DNA of 17,642 bases from an uncultured bacterium. Lineage in GTDB: Bacteria; UBP6; UBA1177; JAKLFG01. The notes beneath the pieces are model-generated. The model ran no database searches. It saw nothing but the letters and a program-made list of their open reading frames with translations, and had not been told where the DNA came from. Position 1 is the stretch's first letter. Every line of letters begins with the position of its first letter. The translations under genes were made by a program, and so were the position numbers. The stretch is taken from contig CALITV010000009.1 of NCBI GenBank assembly GCA_938048925.1, positions 1 through 17,642 on the forward strand, written 5' to 3'. This document shows positions 6,579 to 14,991 of this stretch, one piece after another.

Positions 6579-8396
6579 TTAGAACAGAAGCGAGCATCCG
6601 CATCCGCCGCAGTTACCTTTCGGCGTCACGGATTCGCTGTCCGGCGTATCGGGAAGAAGAAAATCTTCGTCGCCGGAAAGGATATCTTCCGTTTCTTCGA
6701 GGATCAGTGCCTCCTCATCGGGTGCTATGCCCGTTTCGTCCACTTCGCTCGTGTCGGCCGCCTCGTCTGCCACGAGCGAATCTTCCGCGGACAGCGGTTC
6801 GTCAGGAATCTCGGCGACGCACTGGCCGGTCGTCTCTTCACACAGAAGCCCTTCGTCGCAATACCCGCAGACGCCGCCGCAGTTGTCGTCGCCGCATTCG
6901 CGACCGACGCAGTCGATGATGCAGGTGGGAGGCTGGCCGGTCGCCCAGCCGTTCAGAAGAACTCTCGTCAGTCCAAGCGCCAGAGAGCCGCCGATGCAGA
7001 TCTCGCCGATGGCGGTTGGGCCATCTATCGCTTGAATATACGGGGACGGCATATCATTCGCCCAAACCCACCCGAGCAGTTGGTCCCAAGGGAAATAGTA
7101 GCAGGGTCCCATCGTAAGCCCTGCGGCGATAAGTTCTGTCGTATCGTAGTTCTTCTGGTTGAGTCCGCCGATCTCAAGGACGAAAGGGGGATCGGGAATG
7201 GTGCAGAGATTGAGCACCGAAGACCCGGCGACCGCCGTTTCTATCTGCTCGAATCCGCGTTGCGTCATTTTGACGAGGTCATAGTATTTGTCTTCGCCTC
7301 CCGGCGTCGTCCCCATGTCGAACCATTCGCCCCACCCTTGGAATATCTCGCAGTATATCCCGTCGGCGGCCTCCTTGCCGTGGGCGGCGCCGGCGATCTC
7401 CCCCAGCACGTTGAAAGGCCTCCGTAGTCCCAGCCGACGGGCTTCCTGCGTCCCGTCGAGTTTGATTATGCCGCCGCCGCGAAGCCGCCAGTAGAGGCCA
7501 CCGAGCCAGAAGGCGAGGAACTCTCGGTCGGCCTGCGTGAGCGAGGGATAGGGCAGTTCGTTGCGGGCTCGCGAGATGGCGCCGAGCCGCAGTTTTTCCT
7601 TGTGGTATTCGGTTTCACCGGAGATGCGCAGGTCTTCGATGCGGTCGCGCAAGGCGGCCGCCTCGGCGATAAGGATATCTATCCGTTCTTCGGCCAGTTC
7701 TCGTTTCGCCGGGACGAAGCAGGCGGCGTTGTCGGCGATCAAGTTCCGTGCGTTCAGGAACGCGGCGAGTTGCCCATTCAGCAGCGGCATCAACTGGTCA
7801 TAGCGCAGTTTCCGCAGAATATCACGGAGCCGCGGCACGAAATCGTCGGGGAGAAGACCGTCGTAGAGCGGCGGGAACTGGGCGAGCGTGCTCCCCATGA
7901 CACCGATGAGGTCGAGCACCGTATCGGTATTCGAATCGTCCACGACCCCGGGCGGGTAATCGAGCACATAGCGCTCCGGCTCGGCTGCATCAGCGCAGGC
8001 GGTGCGGTTCTCGACCGCGGCTTGTATCTGGGCGTAGATATTCTGACATTCCGCCGATGCACCCGATATGAGCATCTGCGGCAAGAAAAATCCGGCGTGC
8101 CCCGCGCAACTGTCGAGGTCTCGTGGCCACGAGTAGCCGCTCTTGTCGGTGGCAACCATTCGGCCGAGCAGATCGAGCGCATCGGGGAAGAGCCACAAAT
8201 ACACCGGTCCATCGAGGCCTACATTACTCATCCGGTCAACCGGCAGATCGGGGAGCCCTTGCGAGTATTCGCTGATCAGGCTCTGCACCTCGGCGGGCTT
8301 CTCGGCAAGGTTCACATCGAAAAGATATGGCTGTTTCTGAGCCGCCTCAAGGGCACTGCATAACAGGATCGTGATCGCGCAAAGGATTCTTTTCAT
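6579..8396 (-). CDS. Large secreted protein with GRxCGDDxCGG Cys module, acidic stalk and GCGCSLLF C-terminus
   Basis: Function unknown. The 605-residue protein begins with a signal peptide (MKRILCAITILLCSALEAA). Residues about 30-490 form a largely helical domain that I do not recognise, with scattered Cys and a WFDMGTTPGGEDKYYDLV stretch near 358-375. Residues 492-526 are a Cys module containing GRECGDDNCGGVCGYC, a repeat type frequent in deltaproteobacterial/Myxococcota surface proteins. Residues 530-590 are an Asp/Glu-rich stalk, and the protein ends GGCGCSLLF, almost identical to the 4091-5731 gene. The ORF extends to 8420, but ATG 8396 has GGGAGGG eight bases upstream and yields the signal peptide. 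It lies 45 bases after the flavodoxin-like stub and 76 bases before the LolA-like gene. Confidence 0.82.
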   Translation of the reverse strand: MKRILCAITILLCSALEAAQKQPYLFDVNLAEKPAEVQSLISEYSQGLPDLPVDRMSNVGLDGPVYLWLFPDALDLLGRMVATDKSGYSWPRDLDSCAGHAGFFLPQMLISGASAECQNIYAQIQAAVENRTACADAAEPERYVLDYPPGVVDDSNTDTVLDLIGVMGSTLAQFPPLYDGLLPDDFVPRLRDILRKLRYDQLMPLLNGQLAAFLNARNLIADNAACFVPAKRELAEERIDILIAEAAALRDRIEDLRISGETEYHKEKLRLGAISRARNELPYPSLTQADREFLAFWLGGLYWRLRGGGIIKLDGTQEARRLGLRRPFNVLGEIAGAAHGKEAADGIYCEIFQGWGEWFDMGTTPGGEDKYYDLVKMTQRGFEQIETAVAGSSVLNLCTIPDPPFVLEIGGLNQKNYDTTELIAAGLTMGPCYYFPWDQLLGWVWANDMPSPYIQAIDGPTAIGEICIGGSLALGLTRVLLNGWATGQPPTCIIDCVGRECGDDNCGGVCGYCDEGLLCEETTGQCVAEIPDEPLSAEDSLVADEAADTSEVDETGIAPDEEALILEETEDILSGDEDFLLPDTPDSESVTPKGNCGGCGCSLLF

Positions 8397-8441
8397 CTTT
8401 TTTTCCCTCCCCGGCATCAATCGTGTGACCGAAAAACGCTA

Positions 8442-8729
8442 TCAACGCCATGTTTTTTGGCAAGAAAACTTTCTGGTTGAGTCCAAGATAGTTCCGATAC
8501 CTCCGCTCGAACCAGTTCCGTGGCTCTTTTCCCTCCGGACCGGCGGCATCGTGCGTCGCAAGGTCACGAGGAGTGGCGATTTGGGGCGAATTTTCTTTGA
8601 ATCCTCGTTCACATCGAGGTTTGCGAGCGATACAGGTCTCCCGCTCCGTTCCAGCGCCTCGGCAAGCCGCGCCGCAAGCCACGCGGTGTTGCCGGTGCCG
8701 GAAAAATATCTGATCGCGATAAGGCTCAC
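8442..8729 (-). pseudogene. Truncated flavodoxin-like N-terminal fragment
   Basis: A 95-residue reading frame whose first 40 residues look like the start of a flavodoxin-fold protein: IAIRYFSGTGNTAWLAARLA, with the FMN-phosphate loop SGTGNT after the first beta strand and an amphipathic helix after it. EFR1-type flavodoxin/ferredoxin proteins begin this way. After about residue 43 the sequence turns basic and low-complexity and no flavodoxin core follows in any frame; at least 100 residues are missing. The start is GTG, overlapping the TGA of the LamG lipoprotein as GTGA, so it is still placed for coupled translation. Most likely a decayed or deleted gene; a short functional peptide is the less likely alternative. 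Confidence 0.55.
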
Positions 8730-10525
8730 GGGATCGGCTCGGTCTGGCAGAGCGCCGAACAGCCGTCGCCGCTCACCGTGTTGCCATCGTCACAGAGTTC
8801 CCGCCGATGGCGCGGGAGGAGCACCAGTTGATCTGGGGAAAGTGACCTCCCGTAGACCTGTACTTCGTCAATGAGTCCGTTTACCGGAGAAAGGGCACAG
8901 CCGCCGCCGATCGTGAGCGGCCCGCTCGAAAGCACCGGCACGCCGGTAAAAGGTGTCTCGGCGCGCACCTCGCCATCAATGAGCAGACGGGCGGTCGCAC
9001 CGTTGTAGGTTGCCTCGATGCGGTGCCACTGCCCATCGGTGACCGCGCTGTCGGAGAGGAGATGGAGCCATTCGGTTGACTCTATCTGGAAGAGTACCTT
9101 ACCGGTTCCCGGTTCGATCCAGATGCCGTAGTTGCGATTGAGGCACGAGGGTTCGCTCTTACCGAGAATGCGCACCCAATTACTCGGAATAACCGATGTT
9201 TTCAACCACAAACGAATTGTCATCGCCGCGCCGAGATCGAGCCATTCGCTGTGCGGCACCGTCACCTGCCCCGCCGCACCGTTGAACGAGAGGGCGTTCC
9301 CCCAGCGACCTTCTCCCCACTCGACACCGACGAGCGACCCCGTAAGGTTGTTGCCCGAGGCGTCGAAAACGGTGTTACCGCCCCCTTCGTCGAACGAGAA
9401 ACGCGCCCGCGCACTCGCAATCTCGGCTAGTTCCCACGCCTCGAGCACCCGATTGTAGATGCGGACATCGTCTATCCACCCGGGGAATTTCTGGCCAACG
9501 AGCACCCCGCCGTTGGTGTCGGCCGGCACGACATCTACTTGCGTCTCGCCGTGCCACACCCCATCCACGAAGATCTTCATCACCGATCCATCGTATATCC
9601 CCAACACATGGTGCCACCTGCCGTCAACGATCGAGGTCTGTGAGAACACCCCCTTCCAATCCTCGGGGATAGCGCTTGTCAACGAAAGAAGCACCTTCCC
9701 CTCGTTCCCGGGGTTGTCGGATCCGGCGACGAAGAGGCCATAGTTACGCACAAGATCGCCGTCCTTCTGGAGAATACCGACATACCCCGACGGCATAACA
9801 GAGAGTTTCACCCACGCCGCAACGGTGAACACGGTCAGTTTCAGCGATGCGTGTTCCGTCACCGCCACCGTCCCGCCGCCCGCAAAAGCAAGGCCATTTC
9901 CGAACCGTCCGGGGGCCCATGTCGCGCCGGTTATCACGCCGTTATTACCAAAACCGGAACGGTCGTCCGCCGTTTGACCCTTCCCCTCATTGAACGGGAG
10001 CAGCAGCACCGCACCGGGGTCGGTGAAACGCACACCGTCACCGCACCGGTTGAGCAGACAATCGTTGCGACAGGCATCGTTGTCGTCCTTGTTGCCGTCG
10101 TCGCACTCTTCGCCCTCGTCGAGCGTCCCGTTGCCGCAGGGAGACGGCGGTTCGTCATCATCGGGAAGCAGCCCGTCCTCGTCGGGTGTGAGGGTATCGT
10201 CCGCGCCATCGGGCGCCGTCTCTACCTCCGTGGTCGTTTCTGTATCACCGCTATCGTCGTTATTGTCCGTTTCATCGGGGAACACCACCGCTTCACTCTC
10301 GGTCACCTCCGTCCCGTCATCGCCGACAACCGTGCCATCGGGCCCCGGCGTCGTATCTACCATCGTCGGATCGGCACACCACCCCTCTTCGGTACAGGTC
10401 TGGCCATCCGGACAGTCGAACGAGGTAATGCACGGGATCGGTTCCTGCTTTTTCCCCGCGCAAGAAACCGCAACGGCGAAGAAAATTCCCACCATCACCT
10501 TCACAAAGATAAACCGTTTCATCAT
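8726..10525 (-). CDS. Outer-surface lipoprotein with acidic linker, DUF4215 Cys repeats and two LamG-like domains
   Basis: A 599-residue lipoprotein of unknown ligand. The lipobox is AVSC (Cys22), followed by Ala rather than Asp, consistent with outer-membrane sorting by the E. coli rule. Order: Cys knot CITSFDCPDGQTC at 32-50; Asp/Glu/Thr-rich linker 55-128; DUF4215 (myxococcal Cys-rich) repeat at 130-160 with ECDDGNKDDNDAC; half of another repeat (RCGDGVRFTDPG, 160-171); LamG/concanavalin-like domain at about 172-366; a second at 373-567 (both with FDE/FNE, DGxWH, IDDVRIYNR/IDEVQVYGR landmarks); and the other DUF4215 half, ELCDDGNTVSGDGCSALC, at 576-593. LamG domains usually bind glycans or proteins. 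ATG 10525 has GGAG eight bases upstream, inside the end of the OPT gene; the two genes are separated by 3 bases. Confidence 0.88.
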   Translation of the reverse strand: MMKRFIFVKVMVGIFFAVAVSCAGKKQEPIPCITSFDCPDGQTCTEEGWCADPTMVDTTPGPDGTVVGDDGTEVTESEAVVFPDETDNNDDSGDTETTTEVETAPDGADDTLTPDEDGLLPDDDEPPSPCGNGTLDEGEECDDGNKDDNDACRNDCLLNRCGDGVRFTDPGAVLLLPFNEGKGQTADDRSGFGNNGVITGATWAPGRFGNGLAFAGGGTVAVTEHASLKLTVFTVAAWVKLSVMPSGYVGILQKDGDLVRNYGLFVAGSDNPGNEGKVLLSLTSAIPEDWKGVFSQTSIVDGRWHHVLGIYDGSVMKIFVDGVWHGETQVDVVPADTNGGVLVGQKFPGWIDDVRIYNRVLEAWELAEIASARARFSFDEGGGNTVFDASGNNLTGSLVGVEWGEGRWGNALSFNGAAGQVTVPHSEWLDLGAAMTIRLWLKTSVIPSNWVRILGKSEPSCLNRNYGIWIEPGTGKVLFQIESTEWLHLLSDSAVTDGQWHRIEATYNGATARLLIDGEVRAETPFTGVPVLSSGPLTIGGGCALSPVNGLIDEVQVYGRSLSPDQLVLLPRHRRELCDDGNTVSGDGCSALCQTEPIP

Positions 10526-10528
10526 AAA

Positions 10529-12334
10529 CTACTCTCCACGGAGTGTTCCCAAAATAAGCAAAAACACCCCCGCAAGGCTCTCACCGGCAATGAGACCCGA
10601 TGCGGCGGGCACTATCTGTTCCTCCCAGTTCTTCTTTTTCCACGAGATGACGAGCACGACGAGTGCGCCGAGAAACATCGCCAGACACGATGAGAACGGT
10701 ATCGTGAAGGCGAGACCGATCCCCATCGCCGATGGAGTGAATCGGGCGAGTTTCGGCGCAAACCGCTCGACGAGCGGTATCGCGATGCCGAGGAGCGCCC
10801 CGACGAGAATCGCCCAGCGGATAGAGACATCGAGGCTCGCGATACCCTCCGACAGGAGTTTCGCGACCGATGCCCAGATCTGCGCCGCCGGCGCCGGAAA
10901 CATCTGGGTACCGAGCGCCTCGGGCCCCGGCACGAGGACATAGAAGACCGGCACCACGACGAAGGTACCCGCGAAAACGCCGATGAACTGCGCGAGGAAC
11001 TGTTTACGCGGGTTGGCGCCCAGCAGATAGCCGCACTTGAGGCCGGTGAGGAGATCGGCCGAGGCGCCCGCGGCATCGGCGGTGATCGAGGCGGCCATGA
11101 GGTTCGGCACCATCCGTTTCGGGACCAGCACCCCGTAAACCAGTTGGGTCAGTTTACCCATCGCCCCGACCGGTGTCGTATCGGTCTCGCCGGTGGCGCG
11201 GCAGGCGACCATCGCAAGGACGAACGAAAGAGCGATGGCAACGAGCGACATCACGATGCCGACCTCGAACACGAAATACATGATGAGACAGATGCCCGCC
11301 GACACGACCGCCATACCGGCGGCGAACCACGACCCGGGGACCTCGATCTGTTCATAGGCGGTAAGTTGTCTCTTTTGTTTACGAAAAACATCTCCGAGTC
11401 CCGCAAAGGTCCGCATGATGACGCGCCACTGAAAGGCGAAGGCGGTAAGTCCCGCCATGACCATGACCGACGCACCGAACCAGAGACTCCATTTGACGAT
11501 CGTACTATATAAAAATGTACCCTCCTCGCCGGGGTGGATGATACCCTGCGACGCGAGCCACGGCGCGACAACGGCATAGTTGAGCACCGCGCCGAAGAGG
11601 ATGCTCCATGCGGTGCGCCACCCCATGAGCGCCCCGCCGCCCACCAGAAGCAGACTCGACTCAAGCGATATCGAGAACTTCTGCGCCCACTGGCCGAACA
11701 CGAAATACTCATAGCGGACAAGCCCCAACAGATCTTCGCCGAGCATTTTATTGAGGATACCGACACCCGCCGTCGCAAAGAGCACCTTCGCGTTGCGCAC
11801 CCCCTCGACACCCGACGAATAGAGACTCTTCAAGGTTTCGGCCGATGCCGTCCCTGATGGAAACGGCAGTTTCTCGACATTGATCATCTGCCGTTTGAGC
11901 GGTATCGCCATGAAGGTGCCGAGAAGCGCGATGAGCATGATCCACAGGCCGAGCACCACGATGTTGAGGTGGTGCCCCGTGACCAAAAGATATGCGGCGA
12001 TCGCCGAGACGAGCGTCCCGCCCGTCGTATAGCCCGACGCCGAGGCAAGCGATTGCATGATGTTATTCTCGAGGAGCGTCATGTTCTGCGTGTGGAACAC
12101 CTTCGCAATGACATTCCATATCGCGAACGAGAGGATGACCGCCGTTATCGCGACCCCGAACCCCCACCCGGTCTTGAGCCCGATATAGAGGTTGGTGAGC
12201 GACATGAAGCCGCCGAGCAGGATCCCCGTCACGACGGCACGGAGGGTCAGTTGCGGCTTATCGCCCTGATAGACCGTTTCGAGCCACCGTTGTTCCTCCT
12301 CCTCGGGGGTCGGTTTCCGTTCGTAATCGCTCAT
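10529..12334 (-). CDS. OPT-family oligopeptide transporter
   Basis: Inner-membrane secondary transporter of the OPT superfamily, whose members import peptides or metal-chelate ligands; the substrate cannot be read from sequence. The 601-residue protein is hydrophobic throughout, with many membrane segments. Family marks are NLYIGLKTGWGFG (about residues 48-60), LLENNIMQSLASASGY (87-102) and KLPFPSGTASAETL (about 155-170), close to the bacterial 'putative oligopeptide transporter' subgroup. The frame reaches ATG 12346, but ATG 12334 is preferred because GGAG lies six bases before it; the longer form would add four residues. It begins 15 bases after the small membrane protein's stop codon. The position behind pdxA does not identify a substrate. 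Confidence 0.92.
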   Translation of the reverse strand: MSDYERKPTPEEEEQRWLETVYQGDKPQLTLRAVVTGILLGGFMSLTNLYIGLKTGWGFGVAITAVILSFAIWNVIAKVFHTQNMTLLENNIMQSLASASGYTTGGTLVSAIAAYLLVTGHHLNIVVLGLWIMLIALLGTFMAIPLKRQMINVEKLPFPSGTASAETLKSLYSSGVEGVRNAKVLFATAGVGILNKMLGEDLLGLVRYEYFVFGQWAQKFSISLESSLLLVGGGALMGWRTAWSILFGAVLNYAVVAPWLASQGIIHPGEEGTFLYSTIVKWSLWFGASVMVMAGLTAFAFQWRVIMRTFAGLGDVFRKQKRQLTAYEQIEVPGSWFAAGMAVVSAGICLIMYFVFEVGIVMSLVAIALSFVLAMVACRATGETDTTPVGAMGKLTQLVYGVLVPKRMVPNLMAASITADAAGASADLLTGLKCGYLLGANPRKQFLAQFIGVFAGTFVVVPVFYVLVPGPEALGTQMFPAPAAQIWASVAKLLSEGIASLDVSIRWAILVGALLGIAIPLVERFAPKLARFTPSAMGIGLAFTIPFSSCLAMFLGALVVLVISWKKKNWEEQIVPAASGLIAGESLAGVFLLILGTLRGE

Positions 12335-12349
12335 AGGGTGCTCCATAAC

Positions 12350-12697
12350 TCAAAGATATTCCGTTATAATCAGCGTATAGACATTCACCTTGAACCACAG
12401 TTTTCCATAGGCATAGAACAACATGGCAAGCAGAGCAAGAAACATCACGAAAAACCCGATCCGCCGCCCGAGAAACTTGGCTCCTGTCCGCATAAGGAAC
12501 TTCGAAAGTGTCGTTGCCCAACCATCGAGATAACTGTAAAGGGGCACGAGCACGACCACGAGCACTACCATCGTAATCGCTGTCGCAGTAACCGGAGAAA
12601 ATTCGGCGCGCATCTGGGCAATGACGAAACGAGAACAGATATTCGCCAGTAGATTCGCCGCAAGCACCGAAACGAACATAAGGAGAAATTTGGTCAT
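12350..12697 (-). CDS. Small membrane protein, three predicted TM helices, unknown function
   Basis: A 115-residue protein I do not recognise. Three hydrophobic stretches stand out at about residues 2-24, 38-56 (very Val/Leu-rich) and 80-101, separated by short charged loops including a basic RTGAKFLGRR segment, so a three-helix inner-membrane protein is likely. The frame is open far upstream (to 13111) but only as a shadow of pdxA. ATG 12697 overlaps the pdxA stop as ATGA, which fixes the start and implies translational coupling. It sits directly before the OPT transporter (15 bases from its stop to that start), so an accessory role to the transporter is conceivable but unproven. Confidence 0.78.
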   Translation of the reverse strand: MTKFLLMFVSVLAANLLANICSRFVIAQMRAEFSPVTATAITMVVLVVVLVPLYSYLDGWATTLSKFLMRTGAKFLGRRIGFFVMFLALLAMLFYAYGKLWFKVNVYTLIITEYL

Positions 12698-13629
12698 AGC
12701 GCCGCCCCCCCCATTTCGAGCGCCCACGCCGCCGCCGCCGCGAGGCTCCTTTCCGCCGCGATCCCTTTTCCCGCAATATCGAAGGCCGTACCGTGGTCCG
12801 GCGAGGTGCGCACCACCGAAAGGCCGACCGTTACATTGATCCCTTCGTGGAACGCGAACATCTTGAAGGGGGCGAGCACCTGATCGTGATAACACCCCAC
12901 AAACAGATCGACGCCGGCAGCAAGCCCCTGCGCGAACAAGGTATCGGCTGCGAGCGGCCCCTCGATCGCGATTCCCTTGCGCCGCAGCAAAGTCACGGCT
13001 GGAACGAGCACCGACACCTCTTCGGCCCCGATCGTGCCCCCTTCTCCGGCATGGGGATTGAGACCCGCCAGCCATATCTTGGGCGACCGCCGCTTCCACC
13101 GACGGAACCACTCGTGAACGAGCGCCACCTGCCGCACGACCAGATCGGTCGAAAGCGCTGCCGGCACCGCCGCAAGCGGAATATGCCGGGTGAGCGGCAA
13201 CACCATGAGCCGGGAACTGCCGAGCACCATCGCCACCTCGTCGGAGCGTTTCCCGTCGAGCCGCGCGAGCAGTTCGGTATGCCCGGTAAATCCGGGACGC
13301 GCAAGGGAAACCGCCTCCTTCGCGAGCGGCAGGGTAACGAGCGGCACACCGCGCTGTTTTGCCTCCCGGTAGGCGACCTCGACCGCCTGTGCCGCCGCCT
13401 CGCCGGCGATGGAAGACACCTTCCCCGGTTCAGGGTGGTAGCGCACATTGAGATCGGCGACCGCAAAATCGAAGGGGATACCGATCTCCCGCGACCAGTA
13501 GAGGAGCGCCGTTCGATCGCCGACACACAGCAGCGGCAGATCGGGACGAGCCTTGTGAAACCTCAGTAAAATCTCGGGGCCAATACCATTGACATCGCCA
13601 AGACTCACCACCAATCGCGGGTCACTCAT
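12694..13629 (-). CDS. pdxA: 4-hydroxythreonine-4-phosphate dehydrogenase
   Basis: NAD-dependent oxidation of 4-phosphohydroxy-L-threonine in the DXP-dependent pyridoxal-phosphate pathway; the product is condensed by PdxJ. The 311-residue protein is slightly short (usual about 330). Motifs: GDVNGIGPEI at 11-20 (family normally GDPAGIGPE), GHTE at 116-119, and the three divalent-metal histidines in TRHIPL (His149), NPHAGEGG (His193) and YHDQ (His248). VGLSVVRTSPDHGTAFDIAGKG follows near 268-289. The ATG overlaps the stop of the upstream M23 lipoprotein as ATGA, and its own stop overlaps the next start the same way. Paralogues of PdxA act on other hydroxyacids; the intact metal site and length favour PdxA itself, but pdxJ is not in view. 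Confidence 0.92.
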   Translation of the reverse strand: MSDPRLVVSLGDVNGIGPEILLRFHKARPDLPLLCVGDRTALLYWSREIGIPFDFAVADLNVRYHPEPGKVSSIAGEAAAQAVEVAYREAKQRGVPLVTLPLAKEAVSLARPGFTGHTELLARLDGKRSDEVAMVLGSSRLMVLPLTRHIPLAAVPAALSTDLVVRQVALVHEWFRRWKRRSPKIWLAGLNPHAGEGGTIGAEEVSVLVPAVTLLRRKGIAIEGPLAADTLFAQGLAAGVDLFVGCYHDQVLAPFKMFAFHEGINVTVGLSVVRTSPDHGTAFDIAGKGIAAERSLAAAAAWALEMGGAAL

Positions 13630-14954
13630 GGCACCACTATCTCCTGCTCACGATCAGCGCAGTTGTCGTATTCATCGCAGGCAATCACCGTCACCACGCG
13701 CTGTCCCTTCCCTACCGTCGAGCGGGTGATCGGCTTTGCCGGCGCCCCTCGTTCATCGAAGGCCGTTACCTCGATGAAGAACCGGCGCGGTCCATAGTCG
13801 CCTGTGCTTGCCATACCGGCATCACCGCAGAGGTAGTAGTCGCAGACAAACTCTTCCTTCACCGTCGAGAGCCCCGTGACGAAATCGTAGCCCGGCCGTT
13901 CGAGGAGAAGGTTCCCCTTTTCGTCCGTTACCCGAACCGCAGTACGGCGCGGCGGAAGCGGCCACGGATTGTTGTCAATAAGGTCGTAAGTCTCTATAAC
14001 GACACGGAAATCCTGCGTTATCGCCGCCGGATCGAGCACCCTCGTGCGCCCGTCATCCACCAGCGTCACCGCGACAATGTTGGGGGGTACGGTGTCGGGA
14101 TGCGGCAAAAGCATCTGGAGCCCGTCGAGCGGCAAGAAGTCGCGGGTAAAGGTATTGAGATGGAGGTGGTGGAACGGTTCGTTGGTGTAGCCGGTTTCGG
14201 TCACCGTCCACGAGACGATGAAGCCAATCTCGGCACCGACCGGCAGTATTTCGGCGCTCCTTTTCGCCTCTTTCACCGCCTCGCTCACGCTGTCGGGATC
14301 TATGTGATGGTACTGGATCGTCAGCCCGTTCACCGTTTCGATGACCACCTCGAAGTACATTCGGTTTTTCGCGGTTCCGCCCGAAAGATCGTAGTAATCG
14401 TAGCGCACCACGCGCCCCGGCAGTATGTTGTACACGACCGAGTTTTCGGGCATCACGATATCCACGCCGGGATGGAAGTACTCGTCGCCGGCAAGCGGCG
14501 AGTAGTCTTGGAAACTATTCACCGTGTGGCCGACCGGGTGTGGTTTGTCTTGCGGCGCAAAGGGCCACGACATCGTCCGCTCGGGAACGAGCAAGAAGGC
14601 ATCGAGGGCTACGCGGTGCTCCGGAAGCGCGCACCGCCGCTCGGCCGTTCCTTGTCGAATCGTCACGACCGGCGCCGCTGTCGGATCGCCCGCTGGACAT
14701 TCTTCAGGAATCTTCGTCTGTTCGAGTATCTCGTAAACCGCGGCAAGATCATCGGCATGCATCACGAACGAGGCATCTGCGGTGCCGACGGTGCGATTGA
14801 CCAGCCCATCCGCCAAAAAGAGCATCGCCGACTGGCGCGAGGTCTCCCGCTCGATGGAAACGAAAACCGCCGGCTCGGGACGCCGGTCGGTCGCCGCGCT
14901 GTCGCACGAAACAAGGAACAGGAGGAACACCACCGCACCGATGGGCACGACCAT
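13626..14954 (-). CDS. Lipoprotein with M23 (LytM-type) metallopeptidase domain
   Basis: Probable cell-envelope peptidase or LytM-fold regulator. From ATG 14954 it has 442 residues: a short signal with lipobox LVSC (Cys17) followed by Asp18, which in E. coli retains lipoproteins in the inner membrane. The M23 core spans about residues 140-275, with HPGVD (His161...Asp165) as the HxxxD zinc site, YHHID (His216/217) as the additional His, and HHLHL (His263-x-His265) as the HxH motif. All expected ligands are present, so activity is plausible. Residues about 290-442 form a beta-rich C-terminal domain with two Cys pairs. GGAGG directly abuts ATG 14954, whereas GTG 14948 has the same GGAGG at ideal spacing, so the true start may be GTG. 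Open frame continues to 15149 only as a shadow of rpsU. Confidence 0.85.
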   Translation of the reverse strand: MVVPIGAVVFLLFLVSCDSAATDRRPEPAVFVSIERETSRQSAMLFLADGLVNRTVGTADASFVMHADDLAAVYEILEQTKIPEECPAGDPTAAPVVTIRQGTAERRCALPEHRVALDAFLLVPERTMSWPFAPQDKPHPVGHTVNSFQDYSPLAGDEYFHPGVDIVMPENSVVYNILPGRVVRYDYYDLSGGTAKNRMYFEVVIETVNGLTIQYHHIDPDSVSEAVKEAKRSAEILPVGAEIGFIVSWTVTETGYTNEPFHHLHLNTFTRDFLPLDGLQMLLPHPDTVPPNIVAVTLVDDGRTRVLDPAAITQDFRVVIETYDLIDNNPWPLPPRRTAVRVTDEKGNLLLERPGYDFVTGLSTVKEEFVCDYYLCGDAGMASTGDYGPRRFFIEVTAFDERGAPAKPITRSTVGKGQRVVTVIACDEYDNCADREQEIVVP

Positions 14955-14991
14955 CCTCCGAAAATGAGAGAGAAAGCGAAAGGAGCGGGAA

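Noticed and set aside
5798..6919. Plus-strand frames of 373 and 383 aa opposite the LolA-like and CGCS-tailed genes
   Set aside because: The minus-strand genes have signal peptides, ribosome binding sites and coherent domains; the plus-strand translations do not.
12698..13111. N-terminal extension of the small membrane protein frame
   Set aside because: The extra 138 residues are an Arg/Gly-rich shadow of pdxA; ATG 12697 overlaps the pdxA stop and starts the hydrophobic protein.
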